From contig NZ_VITN01000001.1 of the NCBI RefSeq assembly GCF_007828045.1, positions 558,001 through 622,000 on the forward strand: a DNA stretch of 64,000 nt, in the 5' to 3' direction. This document shows, in pieces, positions 7,429 through 15,853 of this stretch. The notes under the pieces were generated by a model. That model was not told where the DNA came from, did no database searches, and worked only from the letters and a program-made list of their open reading frames with translations. This DNA comes from Nitrospirillum amazonense (GTDB lineage Bacteria; Pseudomonadota; Alphaproteobacteria; Azospirillales; Azospirillaceae). Numbering within the stretch: position 1 is the stretch's first letter; each line of letters starts with the position of its first letter. A program made the position numbers and the translations under genes.

Positions 7429-10255
7429 CGCCCATTCCGCGCGGGCCCCGCTCGCGCAGGGCAGCATCACCACCCGCCTGTTGTCTATCCTGGTGCCGCT
7501 GGTGCTGTTGGCGGCGGCCGGCACCGCCTTCGTGGCGGTCCGCACCAGCCGCGCGGTGGTGGAACGGTTCGCGGTGGATTACGGCCAGGATCTGGCCAAC
7601 AGGCAGGCGGGCGAGATCGCCGCCATCACCCGGGAAAAAATCGCCTTCGTCGAAGGCCTGGCCCGCCAGGTGGAAAGCATGGCCGCCACCGGCACCAGCG
7701 ACCGGCGGCTGGTGGCCAAGTATATCGAGCGCACGGCGCTGGCCCACCCCAACATGGTGGGCTTCTGGTTCCTGGCGGAGCCGGACTTCATGGGCCCGGA
7801 CCAGACGTTCAAGGACGGCGACCCCACCCTGGGCCTGCCGGAAAGCGGGCGTTTCGCCACCTATTACGTGGCCGATGGCCAGGGTGGCGTGAAGGCCGGC
7901 GAGGTCCGGCCCGACTTCTATCACGATGAGTATTACACCCGCCCGGCCCAGTCCCGGGTGCGCCAGGCCATCCCGCCCTACCTCTATACGGTGCTGGGCC
8001 GGGCGGTCTGGATGATCTCCTACACCATTCCGGTGATCGTGGACGGGCGCCTGATCGGCGTGGCCGGCACCGATGTGTCGCTGGAGGCGCGGGCGCAGGA
8101 ATTGGACAGCCGCCGGCCCCTGGGCGGCAGCATCTACATGATCAACCGCGAGGGCAACTGGACCTACCATCCCGACCACGCCCTGCTGGCCACCAAGGCC
8201 ACGGTGGGCGAGGGGGCGCAGTTCCAGTTGAGCGCGGATGAACTGGCGCAGGTGCTGAAGGTTCAGCCCTATGAGGTGGAACGGCTGGACAAGAACGGCT
8301 TGCGCATCCGCCGCTATGCCGTACCCATGGTGTTCTTCGACGGCGACAGCCGCCGCCTGTTGCTGCTGGACGTGCCGGTGCATGGCCTGAGCGCGCCCTT
8401 CGCCGGCATCGGCACCGCCATCATGCTGGCGGCCCTGGCGGCGGGGCTGCTGATCAGCCTGGTGCTGGTGGCGGCCGTGCGCGCCATCATCGGCGTGCCG
8501 CTCGCGCGCATGGCGCGGACCATAGACCTGCTGGACAAGGGGGGGGCGGTGGCCGTGCCCGACACCGGGCGCGACGACCAGATCGGCGGCATCGCCCGGG
8601 CGCTGGACCGTTTCCGCGGCACCTTGGCGGAGCGTGACCGCCTGCGCGCCCAGGTGGAGGAGCGGACGACGGCGCTGGAGCGCATGCTGGCCGGCGTGGG
8701 CGCCGCCAAGGACGCCATCGTGCTGTTCGACCGGGACTACACCGTGCTGTACGCCAACCCCGCCGCCATATCCCTGCTGGGCGCGCCGGACGGGGTGGCG
8801 GTGGTGGGCCGATGCTGGCGCGACCTGCTGACGCCGGAGACGGCGGCCCGGTCGGAAGAGGGGCACCAGCGCTGCCGCGTCGACCTCATGTCCACCGGCT
8901 ACGCCCACATGGTGAGCGAGACGTGGGAGAGCATCTGGGGCCGCACCATGGAGGCGTACGAGACGACGCTGAGCCTGCGGCCCAACGGCGACATCGTGAT
9001 GGTGCTGCGCGACGTCTCCGCCGCCCGCCGTGTGGCGCGCGAGCGTGAGGAATTACAGCGCCAGGTCCTGCAGCAGGACAAGATGGAGGCCATCGGCCGG
9101 CTGGCCGGCGGGGTGGCGCACGACTTCAACAATCTGCTGGGCGCCATGCTGGGCTATGTCGAGTTCCTGTTGGACGACCTGGATCCGCAGGACAAGGCCC
9201 ACAGCTATGTCGCCCGCATCAACGCCGTGGGCAAGCGCGCCAAGGAACTGGTGGGGCAGATCCTGACTTTCGCGCGCTCGGACAAGGGGGAACTGCAGGC
9301 CGTGTCGCCCGTGGCGGTGCTGGAGGATGCGCGGGGCATCCTGCGCTCGGCCGTGCCGGCCACGACGGAGATGAGCTTCCAGATCGCGGGCTCGGTGCCC
9401 AATGTGCGCGCCAGTCCCACCCAGCTGGTCCAGGTGCTGATGAACCTCGTGATCAACGCCCACGACGCCCGCCGGGGCGAGGGCGGGCGCATCCGTGTCC
9501 GCCTGTTCCCGGGCCCCGCGCCGGAGGATGCGCGGGTGAGGGAGGGGCGCTGGGTGGAGCATGAGGCCCTGCCCTTCGACAAGGGCCGCCCGCACGTGGT
9601 GCTGGAGGTGGAGGATGAAGGGCATGGCATGACCATGGAGGTCATGACCCGCCTGTTCGAACCCTTCTTCACCACCAAGGGCAAGGGGCATGGCACCGGG
9701 CTGGGCATGCCCGTGGTCTACGGTATCGTTCGCGCGCATGGCGGTGGCATGACGGTGATGTCGTCTGAAGGTGAGGGGTCCCTTCTGCGCGTCCTGCTGC
9801 CGGTGGGTGGGCCGGGCGCCATGACGGCCCCCATGCTGGCGCCCGCTTCCGTGAAGGCGGTGCCGCACCGCCGCTTGCGCATCCTGGTGGTGGACGACGC
9901 GGCGGAGATGGGCGACATGCTGCTGGAAGGCCTGTCCCGCCGGGGGCATGAGGTCGCCATCTGCGAAACCCCGGCCGAGGCGCTGGAGGTGTTCGAGGAG
10001 AACCCGCTGGCCTTCGACGCCGTTGTCAGCGACCAGACCATGCCCGGCATGACCGGCATGGCCCTCATCGCCCTGCTGAAGACCCGCCGGCCTGATCTGC
10101 CCTGCGTGCTCTACACCGGTTACAGCGAGCGGTCGGACGAGAAGGCGGTGCTGGCCGGCGGCGCCGACGCCTTCTTCCTGAAGCCGGTGGTGGTGGAGCG
10201 CCTGGCCGCGAAGGTGGAGGCACTGTGCGCCACCCGGTCGGGGGTGTCGGTCTAG
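7412..10255 (+). CDS. Hybrid sensor histidine kinase (dCache-HAMP-PAS-HisKA-HATPase-REC)
   Basis: Membrane sensor of 947 residues. Order: TM1 at about 23-43; a long periplasmic double-Cache-like sensor (45-325; IYMINREGNWTYHP is typical); TM2 about 330-360; a HAMP-like linker; a PAS domain (425-540, GVGAAKDAIVLFDRDYTVLYAN beginning); HisKA with phospho-His570 in GGVAHDFNN; HATPase_c with N-box MNLVINAHD, VEDEGHGM and GTGLGMPVVYGI; then a C-terminal receiver with Asp874 (VVSDQTMPGM). The GTG start overlaps the upstream receiver by 17 bases and has AGGAGG just before it. A Cache sensor normally binds small organic ligands such as amino acids or carboxylates; the ligand is unknown. It could feed the lone receiver and the LuxR regulator. 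Confidence 0.92.
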   Translation: MSLPPDAHSARAPLAQGSITTRLLSILVPLVLLAAAGTAFVAVRTSRAVVERFAVDYGQDLANRQAGEIAAITREKIAFVEGLARQVESMAATGTSDRRLVAKYIERTALAHPNMVGFWFLAEPDFMGPDQTFKDGDPTLGLPESGRFATYYVADGQGGVKAGEVRPDFYHDEYYTRPAQSRVRQAIPPYLYTVLGRAVWMISYTIPVIVDGRLIGVAGTDVSLEARAQELDSRRPLGGSIYMINREGNWTYHPDHALLATKATVGEGAQFQLSADELAQVLKVQPYEVERLDKNGLRIRRYAVPMVFFDGDSRRLLLLDVPVHGLSAPFAGIGTAIMLAALAAGLLISLVLVAAVRAIIGVPLARMARTIDLLDKGGAVAVPDTGRDDQIGGIARALDRFRGTLAERDRLRAQVEERTTALERMLAGVGAAKDAIVLFDRDYTVLYANPAAISLLGAPDGVAVVGRCWRDLLTPETAARSEEGHQRCRVDLMSTGYAHMVSETWESIWGRTMEAYETTLSLRPNGDIVMVLRDVSAARRVAREREELQRQVLQQDKMEAIGRLAGGVAHDFNNLLGAMLGYVEFLLDDLDPQDKAHSYVARINAVGKRAKELVGQILTFARSDKGELQAVSPVAVLEDARGILRSAVPATTEMSFQIAGSVPNVRASPTQLVQVLMNLVINAHDARRGEGGRIRVRLFPGPAPEDARVREGRWVEHEALPFDKGRPHVVLEVEDEGHGMTMEVMTRLFEPFFTTKGKGHGTGLGMPVVYGIVRAHGGGMTVMSSEGEGSLLRVLLPVGGPGAMTAPMLAPASVKAVPHRRLRILVVDDAAEMGDMLLEGLSRRGHEVAICETPAEALEVFEENPLAFDAVVSDQTMPGMTGMALIALLKTRRPDLPCVLYTGYSERSDEKAVLAGGADAFFLKPVVVERLAAKVEALCATRSGVSV

Positions 10256-10289
10256 GTCCCCAGGGGCGGCATCAAGGGGCGCATGAAGT

Positions 10290-11600
10290 CTAACGCGCCG
10301 CCGGCGTCGGCAGGTGCAGGGTGGCGACGGTGCCGTTCAGCAGGGAACTGGCCAGATCCAGGTGGCCGCCCAGCATGCTGGCGATGCTCTGCGCGATGGG
10401 CAGGCCCAGCCCCAGGCCCTGCTGACGCGCGCGCGCCTGCAGGATGACGCTGCCGAAAGGCACGGCGGCGGCCTGCAACTCCTCCGGCGACATGCCGCGG
10501 CCCTGGTCGATGACGCGCAGGATGACACCCTCCCGCCGCTGGCCGATCTCCACCACCACCGCCTGGTCGGGCGGGGAGTAGGTGAGCGCGTTGGTCAGCA
10601 ACTCGGTCAGGGCGCGGTTCAGCAGATTGCCGTCGATCTCCAGCACGCAGGGCGCCGTGGTTTCCGCGTCGTGCCGGACGCGCACGCGCTTGTCCCGCCC
10701 ACCGCCGACCTGACGGACCAGACGGGTGACGAAGGGTTCCAGCTCGATCAACTGCAACTCGCTCTCGATGGACCCCGACGCCAGGCGGGTATAGTCCAGC
10801 AGGCGGTTGATGGTGCGCAGCAGCCGGTTGCCGGCGCTGGTGATTTCTCGCAGATAGTCGTCGCGCTCCGCCACTTCCTCCTGGTCCAGCTGGCCGATCA
10901 GGTCGCCAAAGCCGAGGATGGCGTGCAGCGGCGTGCGCAACTCATGGGTCACCAGGCCCAGGAAGCGCTCCTTCGCCTCGTTGGCGCGCTGGGCCTTCTC
11001 ATTGGCGGCGCGCAGGGCCTGCTCCGCCTCCTTGCGAGTGGTGATTTCCTCTACCGTGCCTTCGTAATAAAGGGGCTGGCCGTTGGCATCGCGCACTTCG
11101 CGGCAGGTCTCGGAAATCCAGATGATGGTGCCGTCGCGGCGCCGGATGCGGGACTCAAAGCCCTGGACCACGCCGCGCGCCCGCATCTCCGCCACGAAGG
11201 CCTCGCGCCGGCCGGCATCGACATAAAGCTGCACGCCGATATCGGTCAAGGTACCCAGCATGTCCTCGCGGCTGTCATAGCCGTACAGCCGGGCCAGCGC
11301 CGGGTTGGCATCCAGATAGCGGCCGTCGACGGTGGTCTGGAACAGGCCCCAGGGCGCCTGCTCGAACAGGCGGCGGTAGCGGTCCTCGGGATTGGCGGCG
11401 TCGGCCTCCGCAGGCGCCGACCCTTGAACCGCGGCGACCACCTGGATGGGCGGTTCGGGGAGGACGGGCGCATCCAGCGCGGCCGGGGTGGGAACCGTCA
11501 TGGCGGGTGGGGGCTCGATAGCCAAGGATACCGGCAAACCTGTCAGCAAACACGCCTCCGCGCGACCCCAATACGGACATTCAAGACGCGATGTTCCCAT
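10290..11600 (-). CDS. Soluble PAS-domain sensor histidine kinase
   Basis: Kinase of 436 residues with no membrane span. A proline-rich N-terminal tail is followed by a PAS domain (about 74-190; RYRRLFEQAPWGLFQTTVDG, then a PAC-like FESRIRRRDGTIIWISE), HisKA with His219 in LGLVTHELRTPLHA, and HATPase_c (LTELLTNALTYSPPD, VIDQGRGM, GLGLGLPIAQSIAS). AAGGA seven bases upstream supports the ATG at 11600; a later ATG at 11501 would also leave all domains intact but has no ribosome site. It is convergent with the hybrid kinase (34-base gap) and carries no receiver, so it must pass phosphate to a separate regulator. Confidence 0.85.
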   Translation of the reverse strand: MGTSRLECPYWGRAEACLLTGLPVSLAIEPPPAMTVPTPAALDAPVLPEPPIQVVAAVQGSAPAEADAANPEDRYRRLFEQAPWGLFQTTVDGRYLDANPALARLYGYDSREDMLGTLTDIGVQLYVDAGRREAFVAEMRARGVVQGFESRIRRRDGTIIWISETCREVRDANGQPLYYEGTVEEITTRKEAEQALRAANEKAQRANEAKERFLGLVTHELRTPLHAILGFGDLIGQLDQEEVAERDDYLREITSAGNRLLRTINRLLDYTRLASGSIESELQLIELEPFVTRLVRQVGGGRDKRVRVRHDAETTAPCVLEIDGNLLNRALTELLTNALTYSPPDQAVVVEIGQRREGVILRVIDQGRGMSPEELQAAAVPFGSVILQARARQQGLGLGLPIAQSIASMLGGHLDLASSLLNGTVATLHLPTPAAR

Positions 11601-11749
11601 CCGGTGTCCTTGGGCATCCCGCGGGATGCACAGGGAGCAGAGGCGCACGGGGTGGTATCCACGTCCACAAGCGGCCAGATCAGAAATACGAAAACAATAC
11701 GGACGCCGGCTTTTGCCAGCGTCGGACCCCATTCGCTTTTAATCATGAG

Positions 11750-11779
11750 GGGCGGGCGGCCCCAGGGAACCGCCCGCCC
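11750..11779 (-). terminator. Strong GC hairpin after the porin gene
   Basis: GGGCGGGCGG (11750-11759) pairs perfectly with CCGCCCGCCC (11770-11779) around a 10-base loop, just past the porin stop. The T-tract on the minus strand is weak, so termination may be partial. Confidence 0.6.
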
Positions 11780-11796
11780 GCGCCCATACTAGCGGA

Positions 11797-13140
11797 TCAA
11801 CCGCCGAAAGGCAGGATCAAATCAACACCGAACGTGAACTGATCGTCCTTGGTCAGGTTGTCGTAGGCGGCGTGGTTGGCCTTGTCGTAGCGCACCTCCG
11901 GCCGCAGGGTCAGGCCGTCCAACAGGCCCAGGTCTGCCGGCTTCCAGGTGAGGCCCAGGGTCAGCTCGCCATAGCTGGTGCCCACCCCGGGACCGATGGC
12001 GCCCTTCTCCAGCGGCTCCCCCTTCTCCAGGAAGACGAAATCGCGGTTGCCGGGGAAGGCCGCCACGAAGAAGCCGTGGCCGTCCCGCCACCATTCGGCG
12101 CGCAGGGTGGCCGTCAGTTCCGGCGACAGGGTGTAGCTGACGTACTGGGCGATGCCGCCGCCGTCGACGTTGAACAAGTCGTCCTTGATGTAGTTCAGCT
12201 CGGTGATCAGCGTCAGTTCATCCGTCGCCTTGAAGGTGGCGGTGATGTCGCTGATCCAGCGGTTCTCGTTGTTGGCGTCGGCATAGCCCAGCGGCGCCTT
12301 CAGGCTGGGGTTCTCCGGGCCCACGTGGGTCAGGGCCAGCACGGTCAGCTTGCCGTCCACCAGGTTGTTCAGGCCGATACCGAAGATGCCGGCCGCGGCG
12401 CCGTTGTTGTCGCCATCGCTCAGCGTCGTGTTCACGCCGCTGTCGATGCCGCCGTACAGGTCGATGTCCGGCGTCAGGTGCAGGGTGGCCAGGGCGCCGG
12501 TGTGCTTCAGCGGCAGGCCGAAGTTGAAGATGTAGCTGTGGCTGTACAGCAGGTTGGACGGGGCGGCGATCACCTCCGCGCCCAGCGGCGTGGAGAACGC
12601 GCCCACCTTCAGATCCAGGCCACCGGCACCGGGGCTGGGGAAGTGCAGCAGGACGTTGGCTTCCACCAGGTCGAACTGGGTGCGTTCCTTGATGCCGGTG
12701 TCCAGGATACCCAGGAAATGGGTGTAGCGCGCGTCGGTGCCGTAGAAGCCTTGCACCTTGAATCCCCAGTCGAAGCCTTCGGCCTTGGGGTCCAGATCCT
12801 TGGAAACGGTGCCCGACAGCTGGTTCAGGACCAGCTGGTTGGTCTTGTCCGTGAACAGGTGGCCGTAGTTGGTGCCGCCGGTGGGGCCGTTGCTATTGAA
12901 GGTGGCGCCGGCCTCGACATAGGCGAACCACTTGATGCCCGGCGGTTCGGTGGGGGCGGCGGCGGCGGGGGCCGCCTCCTGCGCCAGCGCGGGCGTGGCG
13001 ATGGCGGACAGACCCACCATCAGGCTGATGGCCGCGGCGGCGGTGGCCGCCAGCAGGACGGTCTTGGTGGCGCGCCCGCGCGGGGCCGGCGCGCGGGTGG
13101 CAAGCGGACAGTCGACTTCAATCTCCCGAACTGAGGCCAT
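11797..13140 (-). CDS. Outer-membrane beta-barrel porin (BBP2/OmpL-like)
   Basis: Predicted porin of 447 residues. A long N-region with a hydrophobic core ends in ATPALAQEA, a signal-peptide cleavage pattern at about residue 53. The mature part is a run of alternating strands rich in Gly, Asp and aromatics (GIKWFAYVEAGATFNSNGP near the start), resembling the putative beta-barrel porin-2 family. It lies upstream of and divergent from amtB, and has a sigma-54-type promoter 64-79 bases before its start, so it is probably induced with the nitrogen genes and may admit ammonium or small nitrogen compounds. That substrate is inference. Confidence 0.82.
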   Translation of the reverse strand: MASVREIEVDCPLATRAPAPRGRATKTVLLAATAAAAISLMVGLSAIATPALAQEAAPAAAAPTEPPGIKWFAYVEAGATFNSNGPTGGTNYGHLFTDKTNQLVLNQLSGTVSKDLDPKAEGFDWGFKVQGFYGTDARYTHFLGILDTGIKERTQFDLVEANVLLHFPSPGAGGLDLKVGAFSTPLGAEVIAAPSNLLYSHSYIFNFGLPLKHTGALATLHLTPDIDLYGGIDSGVNTTLSDGDNNGAAAGIFGIGLNNLVDGKLTVLALTHVGPENPSLKAPLGYADANNENRWISDITATFKATDELTLITELNYIKDDLFNVDGGGIAQYVSYTLSPELTATLRAEWWRDGHGFFVAAFPGNRDFVFLEKGEPLEKGAIGPGVGTSYGELTLGLTWKPADLGLLDGLTLRPEVRYDKANHAAYDNLTKDDQFTFGVDLILPFGG

Positions 13141-13202
13141 TGTTTATTCTCCGTGAGGCTTGTTGATTGTTTTATGTAGGCGATGACTGCGTATTGCGTC
13201 GC

Positions 13203-13220
13203 AGCAAGATCGATGCCAAC
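13203..13220 (-). promoter_or_regulatory. Sigma-54 promoter of the porin gene
   Basis: On the minus strand, TTGGCATCGATCTTGCTG carries the -24 GG (13217-13216) and the -12 GC (13205-13204) exactly ten bases apart, with TGGCA and TTGCT flanks close to the consensus TGGCACG-N4-TTGC. Transcription would start near 13192, giving a leader of roughly 50 bases. Confidence 0.72.
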
Positions 13221-13704
13221 CGCACCCGCTGCCTGAAAATAAGGCGGTGTCCTGGTCGCGGGCGCCTGAGACGGTTGGCCGCAGTTCAATGGAGGCAGCC
13301 ACAAAAGGTTGATTTGCCAGGCCCCGGCCTGTTGAGGCCGTTTTTACGCTAAGAAGTTGTAAGAAACCATGTAGAGAGTGAAACTGGTTTCCATAAGTTG
13401 TGCCGGTGCAGGGAAATTTGAAAAAATATGCACGATTTTTAGGCGTGGAACGAAATTGTACGTTTCGCCTGGAACCGGTTACCGCAACCATTAGGCCCAG
13501 CCGCTTGAAACAGCTTCAAAAATAAGCTGAAACCACAAGCTGCAGCAAAGTGAGAAATGCCTAAAATACGGGCAATGACCTGTGGTGCCGGGCGGTCAGC
13601 CCGAAAAGCGTGCGGATTTTTTAACCTTTTGGCAACAAATGGGGGTGGCCTGCGGGGGTATGGGGCCCAGCGTTCCCGCCATCCCGGGCCCTTGTTCGCA
13701 CTGC

Positions 13705-13718
13705 GGCACGAACTTTGA
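13705..13718 (+). promoter_or_regulatory. Candidate sigma-54-like promoter of amtB
   Basis: GGCACGAACTTTGA has a perfect -24 core (GGCACG) and a -12 block at the right distance, but TTTGA replaces the expected TTTGC. It lies about 95 bases before the amtB start. The changed -12 dinucleotide makes this only a candidate. Confidence 0.35.
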
Positions 13719-13812
13719 AAGGGGTGGACGGTTGGCTGATGGCCGGACCGGTTCCCGGGGGCAGACCTGGGGGTGTCGGAACCGGCTTAAACGAACGGGA
13801 ATGGGGAGCCAG

Positions 13813-15228
13813 ATGAACCGTTTGCTTGGGAACCGTTTACTTGGATTGATGGTGATGGCGCTGGCCGGCATGGCGCCGGCGCTGGCCTTCGCTCAGGATG
13901 CCGCGGCACCCGCCGCGGCTGCGGCCGCCGCTGCGGCGCCCGCCGCGCCCACCATCAGTGGGGGCGACACGGCGTGGATGCTGACGTCCACCGCCCTGGT
14001 GCTGATGATGACCATCCCCGGCCTGGCGCTGTTCTACGGCGGCATGGTCCGGAAGTTCAACGTGCTGGCCATGGTGATGCAGAGCTTTGCCATCACCTGC
14101 CTGGTGACCGTGCTGTGGGCGCTGGTCGAATACAGCCTGGCCTTCTCCGCGGCCAGCGACGCCACCGACGCCAAGGAATTCATCGGCGGCTTCAGCCGCG
14201 TGCTGCTGGCGGGCATGGACCCGACCGGCACCCACGCCCTGGCCCCGACGATCCCGGAGCCGGTGTTCATGATGTACCAGATGACCTTCGCGATCATCAC
14301 GCCGGCCCTCATCACCGGCGCCTTCGCCGACCGCATGAAGTTCTCGGCCATGCTGATCTTCATCACGCTGTGGTCGCTGGTCGTCTACGCCCCCATCGCC
14401 CACACCGTCTGGCATCCCAATGGCTACCTGGCCAAGCTGGGCGTGCTGGACTTCGCCGGCGGCACCGTCGTGCACATCAACGCCGGCATCGCCGGCCTGG
14501 TGGCCTGCCTGGTGATCGGCAAGCGCAAGGGCTACCCCAACGCCGACTTCAGCCCGCACAACCTGGTGCTGAGCCTCATCGGCGCCTCGCTGCTGTGGGT
14601 GGGCTGGTTCGGCTTCAACGCCGGTTCGGCCCTGACGGCCGGTCCGCGCGCCGGCATGGCCATGACCGTGACCCAGGTCGCCACCGCCGCGGCGGCGCTG
14701 GCCTGGGTGTTCGTCGAGTGGGCGGTTAAGGGCAAGCCCTCGGTCCTGGGCATCATCTCGGGCGCCGTGGCCGGCCTGGTGGCCATCACCCCGGCCGCCG
14801 GCTTCGTCGATACCGTCGGCGCCTTCGCCATCGGCATCGCCGTCGGCATCATCTGCTTCTTCTCGGCCACCTCGCTGAAGAAGGCCCTGGGCTATGACGA
14901 CAGCCTGGACGCCTTCGGCGTGCACGGCATCGGTGGTATCGTCGGCGCCATCCTGACCGGTGTGTTCGCCAAGATGGCAGTGGCCAACAGCGAGGGTGCC
15001 TTCGCCACCACGTTGAAGGACGCGCCGGACACGAAGCTGGGCCTGATCGAGGGCAATGCCGCCCAGGTCATCACCCAGTTGGAAGGTGTGGCCTTCACCA
15101 TCGTGTGGTGCGGCGTCATCACCTTCGTGCTGCTGAAGGTGATTGACCTGGTGATCGGTCTGCGCGTCGATGAGGAAGTCGAGCGCGACGGCCTGGACAT
15201 CGCCCTGCATGGCGAGTCCATCCACTAA
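13813..15228 (+). CDS. amtB: Ammonium transporter
   Basis: Inner-membrane Amt/MEP/Rh channel for ammonium uptake (471 residues). A signal peptide (LLGLMVMALAGMAPALAFAQ), as in E. coli AmtB, is followed by an Ala-rich spacer and eleven membrane spans. Key residues are present: the twin pore histidines His221 (GGTVVHINAG) and His371 (DAFGVHGIGG), Asp213 in LDFAGG, and the F-gate region YQMTFAI. GGGGAG a few bases before the ATG at 13813 supports this start over the ATG at 13801. The cytosolic tail (RVDEEVERDGLD) matches AmtB tails that dock GlnK. glnK follows, so channel and gate are encoded together. Confidence 0.96.
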   Translation: MNRLLGNRLLGLMVMALAGMAPALAFAQDAAAPAAAAAAAAAPAAPTISGGDTAWMLTSTALVLMMTIPGLALFYGGMVRKFNVLAMVMQSFAITCLVTVLWALVEYSLAFSAASDATDAKEFIGGFSRVLLAGMDPTGTHALAPTIPEPVFMMYQMTFAIITPALITGAFADRMKFSAMLIFITLWSLVVYAPIAHTVWHPNGYLAKLGVLDFAGGTVVHINAGIAGLVACLVIGKRKGYPNADFSPHNLVLSLIGASLLWVGWFGFNAGSALTAGPRAGMAMTVTQVATAAAALAWVFVEWAVKGKPSVLGIISGAVAGLVAITPAAGFVDTVGAFAIGIAVGIICFFSATSLKKALGYDDSLDAFGVHGIGGIVGAILTGVFAKMAVANSEGAFATTLKDAPDTKLGLIEGNAAQVITQLEGVAFTIVWCGVITFVLLKVIDLVIGLRVDEEVERDGLDIALHGESIH

Positions 15229-15383
15229 GCCTTGGTTGCGTATCCCAAGGGGGATGGCCAAGCTATCCCTAAGGGACTGAAGTCCAAGCGGTTCCGTGGG
15301 AACGGACATCGGCCGGTGATGTTAGACTGACCCGGCCGACCCCGCCCCCGGCGATCACGAATGTCCAATCAGGGAGTGGTCTG

Positions 15384-15722
15384 ATGAAGTTCATTATCGC
15401 GGTGATCAAACCCTTCAAGCTGGATGAGGTGCGCGACGCCCTGACCGGTCTGGGGGTCCAGGGCCTGACCGTCACCGAAGTCAAGGGTTATGGCCGTCAA
15501 AAGGGCCAGACCGAGATTTACCGGGGCGCCGAGTACGCCGTCAGCTTCCTGCCCAAGATGAAGATCGAAGTGGCCGTGCCCGACGATTTGGCCGACAAGG
15601 CGGTGGAGGCCATTCAGGCGGCCGCCAACACCGGCAAGATCGGCGACGGCAAGATCTTCGTGCTGGAACTGGCGCAAGCCGTCCGCATCCGCACGGGCGA
15701 GACCGACACCGACGCGCTGTAA
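15384..15722 (+). CDS. glnK: PII signalling protein GlnK
   Basis: Trimeric nitrogen-status sensor of 112 residues that binds ATP/ADP and 2-oxoglutarate and blocks AmtB when ammonium is plentiful. It starts MKFIIAVIKPFKLDEVRDAL, the PII signature, and has the uridylylation Tyr51 in the T-loop (GQTEIYRGAEY) and the C-terminal GKIGDGKIFV nucleotide motif. AGGGAG seven bases before the ATG is the ribosome site. It lies 155 bases after amtB on the same strand, the reverse of the common glnK-amtB order, so it may be read through from amtB or use its own promoter. Confidence 0.96.
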   Translation: MKFIIAVIKPFKLDEVRDALTGLGVQGLTVTEVKGYGRQKGQTEIYRGAEYAVSFLPKMKIEVAVPDDLADKAVEAIQAAANTGKIGDGKIFVLELAQAVRIRTGETDTDAL

Positions 15723-15753
15723 GGCCGCCGGTCAAGGGACGCAACGGCACCGG

Positions 15754-15781
15754 CCAGCCCGGCGATCAGACCCCGGGCTGG
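15754..15781 (+). terminator. Hairpin after glnK
   Basis: CCAGCCCGG (15754-15762) pairs with CCGGGCTGG (15773-15781) around 10 bases. The following bases are only modestly T-rich, so this may be an attenuating or mRNA-stabilising hairpin ahead of the real terminator. Confidence 0.45.
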
Positions 15782-15819
15782 TGTTGGGAACGGTGTTGCC
15801 CGGACACGTTGAAAGAGAG

Positions 15820-15849
15820 GGGCGGCGGCCTTGGGGGCGCCGCCCTTTT
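15820..15849 (+). terminator. Rho-independent terminator of glnK
   Basis: GGGCGGCG (15820-15827) and CGCCGCCC (15838-15845) form an 8-bp stem followed by TTTT. It abuts the stop of the convergent subtilase gene. Confidence 0.75.
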
Positions 15850-15853
15850 CCAT

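Larger units (their letters stand above)
13141..13812. other. Long divergent control region between the porin and amtB
   Basis: About 670 bases without a gene, AT-richer than its flanks. It holds the porin sigma-54 promoter, a candidate amtB promoter, and several dyads: GTGCA/TGCAC (13406-13433, 18-base spacer) and AGGCG...AACG/CGTT...CGCCT (13441-13470). These may be activator (NtrC-like) or host-factor sites; none matches a textbook NtrC box exactly. Confidence 0.5.

Noticed and set aside
15250-15270. GG-N10-GC spacing between amtB and glnK as a sigma-54 promoter
   Set aside because: Only the two dinucleotides match (GGGGATGGCCAAGC); neither the -24 nor the -12 flank resembles the consensus.
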